Shown piece after piece: positions 58,211 through 64,000 of a DNA stretch of 64,000 nucleotides. The position numbers and the translations under genes were made by a program. The stretch is taken from contig JAIXMR010000017.1 in the NCBI GenBank assembly GCA_025677835.1, positions 232,968-296,967 on the forward strand, written 5' to 3'. Source of the DNA: Sporodiniella umbellata (Eukaryota; Mucoromycota; Mucoromycetes; Mucorales; Rhizopodaceae). Position 1 is the stretch's first letter; the number at the start of each line of letters is the position of its first letter. Under the pieces are notes generated by a model. It saw nothing but the letters and a program-made list of their open reading frames with translations. It made no database searches and was not told the DNA's origin.

Positions 58211-60013
58211 TTCTATTACTGGTTTGTCAAATCACAAAAGGAAAAATAGTGTCTTGAATCGGTGAATCTAAACAATAAAATATTTCCGTAAAACATACAA
58301 ACTTGGGGAAAGCATAAGGTGTGTTTCTAAATACCAAATGGCTCTGTTTGCTTTGTAAATAGTCAGGTTTTGGCAGTGCCTTTCAGTACAGACTTTTTCG
58401 ATTTTGCAATAATGTCAAATGGATACTTTTCACTGTTTTTTAGCGTGCTTATTGAGCTAATCTGTGTTTTTCTCGATACAAAGTCATTTGCAATCAAAAC
58501 AATCTGTTACTGGACAAAACCAAATATCACTAAAAGGGGTCGGTGTAGATTGTAACATAAGTTGCAGCCAAAGATATCTTGCTGGCCAATTGTGTTATTT
58601 TCTTCGATACTGCCATTCCATTTTTTTTTGTCAGGCCTCCAAGTCTGTTTTGAAGTTGAACTAAGCTTTGGTCCCATATATGGATTTCAATGTTCCTAAA
58701 AAGGCTTTATATTGTTAAAACAGGGTTGTTTATGAATAGGAAAAAAGATTCACTGTTTTGTTTGCACTTGATACACGTTTTCCACCGTTGTAATTCAGCA
58801 AAGATCAATAGTATTGTAGGATGACATAAGAGATTTGTTCCCCAAGGGGATTCTCCTAATCATTAACGGTCAAAAAAGCTTTCTTCATTATTATCCAAAC
58901 CTTTAATTAGTTGACCAACTCACTCCGTTATACGCGCCCTTGCTCTTCCAATTCTAGTTAATCGTTGGTACCTGATTTATATGAGTACTCTGAACCAGGT
59001 GAGTTTTCTCGAAAGAAAAATTTGCTGTTAGCAACACCAATTGGAGCACCACAGCATCTTTCAAACATGCATCGAATATGATATCGAGCTTCTTCAGATT
59101 AATGGTGGTATCTCTCTAATTACAGACTCATAAAGCTCAGATCATTTGATCACAAACATAGTGTATTAATTCTTACTTTCAAGGGAAGCACATTAAGAAG
59201 AAGATGAGAAGCTTGTAGCACGTGGCTAAAAAGGGATCGAAGCTTTAGCTTTTTGGTAGTTAATGATATCGTCAATTTCAGCCATTTTTGATTCGTTTAT
59301 CTTTAGTATTGGCCCATGATATTGTTTGTTTAACACTGTGAAATGGTTTTTGTTGGGCTTGTATGGGATGATTGATTTCAGACATAACAATCGCTTTTGT
59401 CTGAGATTGCTACCTTTTTCGAAATTGTCCTGTACAGAGTTATCAGAGTAAAAACTCTGTATGGTATGTTGAGAGATTTTGGATGTCTTCAAATTCTTTG
59501 TATAATTTTTTTCTAGATGCACCTCTTAGATTTTAAAGAGTTTAGCCTCGTCTTTTATAAAAATGTGTTGTTTTTTTCTTTTTCTTTTTTTAAAAATTTC
59601 CAATTAATTACTTACCAGCTTCAACTAGGTCTACATCTGTTGCGTGCCAAAAACTTTCCTTTGTTGAAAAACGTCTTATTAGTACATCTAAGGATGTCCC
59701 CTTTCAGGTTGCAACAGGCTCTTCTGGTAGGCGGGATGCAAAGGTGTAACGAAAATATTCTTTTGTATGAAAATAAACGTCTTTAAGGCTGTAGTAACAT
59801 TAAAACGAGTGCGTTATGTAAAGCTTTACAAATTGTGCAGCTTCAGTCATTGTTTGGATGGTTAAACGAGATGCAATGTATATAAGAGTTTGTATTGAAA
59901 GTAACACAATTGAACAGCATACTTGCAAAAAAAAAAAAAAAAAAAAAAAATTCATGCTTGGTTTTCCATTGGGTCATATGTGACTTTGGCGGGGAAAATT
60001 TATTTTTTATTGG
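58211..60013. other. Intergenic region with one unrecognised frame
   Basis: AT-rich. It contains the candidate relic at 59226-59790 (separate entry) and an A-run at 59927-59950 upstream of SURF1. I found nothing else supportable. Confidence 0.5.
59226..59790 (-). pseudogene. Unrecognised two-exon-like frame, possibly broken
   Basis: On the minus strand a stretch reads SRLPEEPVAT, a stop, then LDVLIRRFSTKESFWHATDVDLVEAG and a good donor (GTAAGT near 59616). After a possible intron ending AAATCTAAG, an 98-codon frame continues VHLEKNYTKNLKTSK, SIIPYKPNKNHFTVLNKQYHG, SKMAEIDDIINYQKAKAS and stops at 59226. Sequence texture and splice signals look genuine, but I find no in-frame ATG and there is a stop after VAT. 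It could be a pseudogene, or a gene with a missed 5' exon. No family recognised. Confidence 0.3.
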
Positions 60014-61026
60014 ATGAGAAAAGAACTACCAACCCTTGGAAAACACTGTCTTGTCATGTTGAGACGTCTTGGACAATTAGGCTTTTCTAAAGCTGGATTT
60101 CAGCAACCTTTAGTCAAAAGGCTTTATTCGACCGAACCTGTTCAAGAAGCTTATCGAACTAAAAAGAGGAAGTTTAATTTTGGAACAGCATTACTATGCA
60201 CTATTCCCTTCGCCACGTTTTATTTGGGGACTTGGCAATTGCAAAGACTTCGCTGGAAAGTAGATTTGATTTCTACTCTTGAAGACAGACTTGAAAGAGA
60301 ACCGATCCCTTTACCTAAGCGTATAAAGTAACGAAATGAAGAAGAAAAAAAGGTACAGGTCAAACGTTAACCTCTTTTTTTTTTTTTGCTGTTCAGTGCA
60401 AACGCACTTGAAGATTATGAATTTCGTAAAGTATACGTCAAAGGTCGCTATAGACATGATCAAGAAATTCTCTTGGGTCCTAGAACTAGAGGTGATGGTG
60501 TAGCAGGCTATTTTGTCATTACGCCTTTTGAAAGAGACAATGGAACAACAATTTTGGTTAAACGGGGGTGGATTTCACCTGATAAAAAAGATCAAAAGAC
60601 ACGGCCTAATAGTCTGGTAACTGACGAAGTTGAGGTTGTTGGTCTCATTCGCGTGAATGAGGAAAGAAATACGTTTACGCCAGACAATAATATTGAAAAC
60701 AATCAATGGTATTGGGCAGATGTAGAAACTATTGCCAAAATGACTCATGCGCAGCCTGTAATGATTGAAAGAGTAACAGGTAGACAAAAAAAGAAATGGA
60801 CGACAACTGTGGTGGTAACTGAGAATTGTTAGATATCTCGCCTTATAAGGAGCATGTATTGATTGACAAAGGGATACCCGTAGGCAGACCACCTACAGTA
60901 GAAATCAGAAATCATCACTTGAATTATCTGATCACGTGGTACTCTTTATCTGTAGCCACAACGTTTATGTTATGGAGAGTGCTGAGAAGACCTCCTGTAC
61001 GCCCAAAAAACATCAAGAGGGTATAA
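60014..61026 (+). CDS. SHY1: SURF1/Shy1, cytochrome c oxidase assembly factor
   Basis: Exons 60014-60327, 60397-60779, 60833-61026; 296 residues from the first ATG or 282 from the ATG at 60056 (MLRRLGQLGFSKAG), which starts a better mitochondrial targeting peptide. TM1 is FGTALLCTIPFATFYLGTWQL followed by QRLRWKVDLI. The intermembrane domain has DYEFRKVYVKGRYRHDQEILLGPR, GYFVITPFER, ILVKRGWI, WYWADVETIA and GRPPTVEIRN. TM2 is the YSLSVATTFMLWRVL segment. SURF1 helps insert heme a into Cox1 in the inner membrane. All splice phases agree. Convergent with the Inp2-like gene, with only 9 bp between stop codons. Confidence 0.94.
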
Positions 61027-61035
61027 ACAGACTTT

Positions 61036-62867
61036 TTATTGTAATTCTGCGTTTCTTTTATAAAGTACATCTTTAAGCTCATGGACCATTGTATCTGAAT
61101 CCATTTTTTTTGATCGTTGCTCTGCTTCTTGAGCTCTTTTTATTTTCATCTCCTCGATTCTTTCATTTCTTGATTTCTTTATTCTCTCTTTTCCATTTCT
61201 CTCTACAACACCGGCAATTGCTTCATAGACTGAGGCTTTTGAGGGCAGATTGAGTATATCTGCCACGTCTTCCGAATCCAAAAACATTCCTTTCCCTTCT
61301 GATTCTGCTTGTGGCTCGTCATCTTTAAGAGTATGAAGTGAGTCTCTAGGTTCCTGTTTTATAGGGGATGTTGTAGGTGAAAGTTCCAAATAAGATTCGA
61401 GCGCCACTTTTCCATTTTCCCATTCCAGAAGCATTTTTTCAAATCCTTTTTGTGCTGTTAGGTAATCTGATAAGATCTTTTCTTTGTTTTCAATGCTTTC
61501 TTCGGGGTCAAGTTGCTGTACACATTCATTGCATAGATATATATTAGCTTCGAGCGTTCTGAGCTCCTGTTCTAGAGATCCTAGCCGATGTATAAAAGTC
61601 TTGAGACTGGGATCTTCAATATCGCTGGTATCGCCATTGAACTCATTTAACGGTTTATCTGGTTTGTTGTATTAGCTTTGTTTTGTTATTATAAGGGGTA
61701 ATATTCTTACAAAACTCTGCATCCAGTGCATTCTCTATTTCGCCTGTCAGTGTTTTGATTTCATTGAGTAGATGGTCCAAGACGTCATTAACTATTTTCC
61801 ATCCTTTTTCATCCATGTCTGCACCTAAAGCCAGGAAGTGAACCATACACTCTCTTCTTTTCAAATGCATTACTTGCGTTAATGTCTTTAGCTGATCCAA
61901 AGTATAAGGCTCATCGTCCATTACTTCTACCGCGGAAAGTGAAGCTATTGAGTTGACGTTGTACATCCCATACAAGCTGAGTAAATGCTGCTTGTCAACT
62001 ACGTTTATCAAGTCAATGATGCCCTCTTCATGTGTTATGAAAGCCCTTCGAAGTACTGAAGCAAGTTTATTTCTTAGTGGTATGCATTTTTTGTTTCGGC
62101 TACTTTGTTCTATACGAGATATAGGCGACAGGGGGGTTGAAAGCCGATAACCCCTGGAGACTAATTCAATTTCCTGCACCGTGATTAAAACACGGTGCAC
62201 TTTGGCGTCTAACGTATCACAATATTCGATAAAAGACTGTATTTTGGAAAGGACAGACTGATAGAGTTGTCTAATAGACGATTGTCTTCGATATCTATAG
62301 TAGAAAAAGAACGAAGCCGATGTAGAGCATGTTAAGGTCACTAGCGGAATCGGCCGGCGAAGAACATATCGTTCGACTCCAAAAAGAACCATTAGGGTGC
62401 TAAGAATATTAGCAGTGACACCAAAATTTGTTGTACGAGCGGCTTGAAACGGAAGTTGTCCCGAGAATCTATGCTTTTGTTTGTTGAATGCAAGCACTTC
62501 ATTTAAAAGCGGAGAGGTTACGATCAAATATTTGAGCTTTTCTTCAAACGCGGCCTCTTCAGTTTGAGGAAGTGAAACTGAAAACGTATCCTTCATTTGA
62601 ACGGGGTTAATTTTTTTTGGGGGGAGGGGGTTCTGTTTCTTTACCCGAAAAATGGAATGTCTCCACATTCGCGACATGCTCAACTTCTCTGTTGATTCTT
62701 GTGGCCTCACGTTTCTAAGGTTGAGTGGCGTTAATTTTACTGCTTCTTCTGGGCTGCTAAGAACTAGTTGATAAAAACCAAAAAAAAAAAAAAAGAGGTT
62801 ATTGCTGGCCTAAAGTGCTAATTTTTTTTTTACTTTGTGAATCGTCATATAAGGTATTGAGATTCAT
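61036..62867 (-). CDS. Vezatin/Inp2-like membrane protein with myosin-binding domain
   Basis: Exons 62867-62834, 62763-61711, 61658-61036; 569 residues. A short N-terminal exon (MNLNTLYDDSQ) joins ILSSPEEAVKLTPLNLRN. Two neighbouring hydrophobic segments follow (about 125-142, NILSTLMVLFGV; 149-166, LVTLTCSTSASFFFYY). Next is a helical cytosolic region (HRVLITVQEIELVSRGYRLS, LRRAFITHEEGIIDLI, YTLDQLKTLTQVMHLKRREC) that resembles the vezatin-type myosin-binding domain (PF12632). The C-terminus is charged and coiled (IKKSRNERIEEMKIKRAQEAEQ). In yeast Inp2 tethers peroxisomes to myosin V Myo2 for inheritance; other fungal relatives are poorly studied. A role as an organelle-myosin adaptor is inference. 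Confidence 0.75.
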
Positions 62868-64000
62868 TTGTATGTTTTTTTCAAAAAAAAAAAAAAAAAA
62901 AAAAAGAGAAAAGAAAACAAAGAAAAAAAAACATTTGAGAACCTCCATTTAAGGAAAAGGTTGAATAAATACCAGGCGAAAATGAAAGGGTCTTTCAACC
63001 GTGTTCTATCTTCAATTGGTCAAGTGGTTGGTCTCTAGTTTCTTATTTGGGATTTTTGTAGAATGTTTTATTCGCTTACTTATTTTGGACACTTTGTGTC
63101 ATTTAATTTTTCCCTCGATGAAAGAGGGGTTTTAAGCTATCATAAAAATAGAAAATCGCGTAGCACACGTATATGCAAAATGGAGTTTGCAGCATAAAAT
63201 GGCTTGAATCGAATGTCAAAAAAGCACATGGGCTGTTGCTGTAACTAAAAATCTAAGGCCTCGAGTCCCTTATTTGCTCAAAAAGGCTTCTGGCCAAAAC
63301 CAAACGACGGATCTACAGCTGCACTATATAATCAAATGTGTGCTTTTCTTTGTTTTGTACTAATACAACCAAACGATACTAAAACAAATTTGCAGAAAAT
63401 AACAGCTTCTTTCTTTTAAAAAGAATGTTGAAGACCAACAAACGAAAGAGCTGTAAATCAACTACTAAAGCTCGCATGATAGGGCTTGGTGTTATTTCGT
63501 AAAGCACTTTACCAGGTGTAAAAGTCACAAAACACTTGCACAGCTGCGCAGATTTCCTCTCTTTTAATAATGTCTGCAGCATACACCTCTTTTTTTTTCT
63601 TTTTTTTTTTTTGTATAGTGCTAACATAAAAGCAATAAAAACTCTCAAAAAAACAGAATATTGAGAAATGTCGAAGGAGAAAAATATTTAGCTGTCGTGT
63701 TTGCAGATACTTTGATAAATCAAGTATGTAAGAAAACTATGCGAGAAGAAATGCACAGTTCTAAATATGCAAAGTATATTTTCGGTACAGTGAACTAACT
63801 TTCCATAAGTTACAAACAGCTTTACCTAATTTTAAAAGGTGGTATTTTTTTCTTTGTATATATTTATATATCAGCCAAGTCAACTGGCGTCTATAAGATG
63901 TCGATAGCTTATTTCAAAAAGTCTTTAAAGTTTTTTTTTTCGCTGTATGATCTTGAGAAAAAAACTGACCCTTTGAATTTATATCTCACTCACATTTTAC
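62868..64000. other. Intergenic to window end, no gene seen
   Basis: Upstream of the Inp2-like gene, with A-runs near 62884-62905 and AT-rich sequence to the end. No frame with start, splice or motif support; no RNA gene seen. Confidence 0.55.

Overview
The window is from a filamentous fungus of the Mucoromycota, most likely a mucoralean. The evidence is: AT-rich intergenic DNA full of A/T homopolymers; many short GT-AG introns (mostly about 45-80 nt); fungal-specific families (Sho1 osmosensor, ATO/GPR1-FUN34 acetate transporter, Kre9/KNH-type GPI protein, Dsk2, Inp2/vezatin-like protein, secreted zincin-like proteins); and a decayed IS630/Tc1-type DDE transposase of a kind common in Mucorales. 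The species cannot be named from the sequence. Exon coordinates were assembled by hand from GT-AG sites, codon phase and family resemblance. Each multi-exon entry spans start codon to stop codon, and its exons are listed in the evidence. Exon lengths sum to whole codons in every recognised gene except the ZIP transporter, which has a one-base problem in exon 1.

Layout. 0.8-9.5 kb is gene-dense: a secreted Kex2-processed peptide precursor; an F-BAR/SH3 cytokinesis protein and condensin SMC4, which share a 230-bp divergent promoter; and a ZIP metal transporter. 9.5-22.5 kb is a gene-poor, transposon-scarred block. It contains a near-perfect 1.07-kb inverted duplication carrying two identical, divergent ATO-family transporter genes 3 kb apart. 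22.5-28 kb has an F-box/RCC1 protein (SAF1-like), an orphan protein and a GPI-anchored zincin-like protein that lacks the catalytic glutamate. 28-30.3 kb is empty.

30.3-57.6 kb is compact and mostly on the minus strand: DSK2, EFR3, a signal-peptide-bearing inorganic pyrophosphatase, a LARGE-type glycosyltransferase, SEN2, SHO1, MUTYH, SMC6, a KNH-type GPI protein, a DH-BAR-SH3 RhoGEF, ribosomal protein eL20, a short Cys-rich ORF, a YEA4-like nucleotide-sugar transporter and a NOP6-like RRM protein. It is followed by a GC-rich 49-bp minisatellite, a gap with one unrecognised broken frame, SURF1 and an Inp2/vezatin-like membrane protein, whose stop codons lie 9 bp apart.

Functional links are thematic rather than operonic. 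Chromosome maintenance: SMC4, SMC6, MUTYH. Cell polarity and cytokinesis: F-BAR protein, Tuba/Gef1-like RhoGEF, EFR3, SHO1, Inp2-like protein. Cell surface and secretion: KNH-type protein, zincin-like protein, YEA4-like transporter, GT49. Most interesting for follow-up: the ATO inverted duplication, the Kex2 peptide precursor, the 16-residue RSFSL repeats in the F-BAR protein, the secretory pyrophosphatase, and the HQxxHGLG pseudo-zincin.
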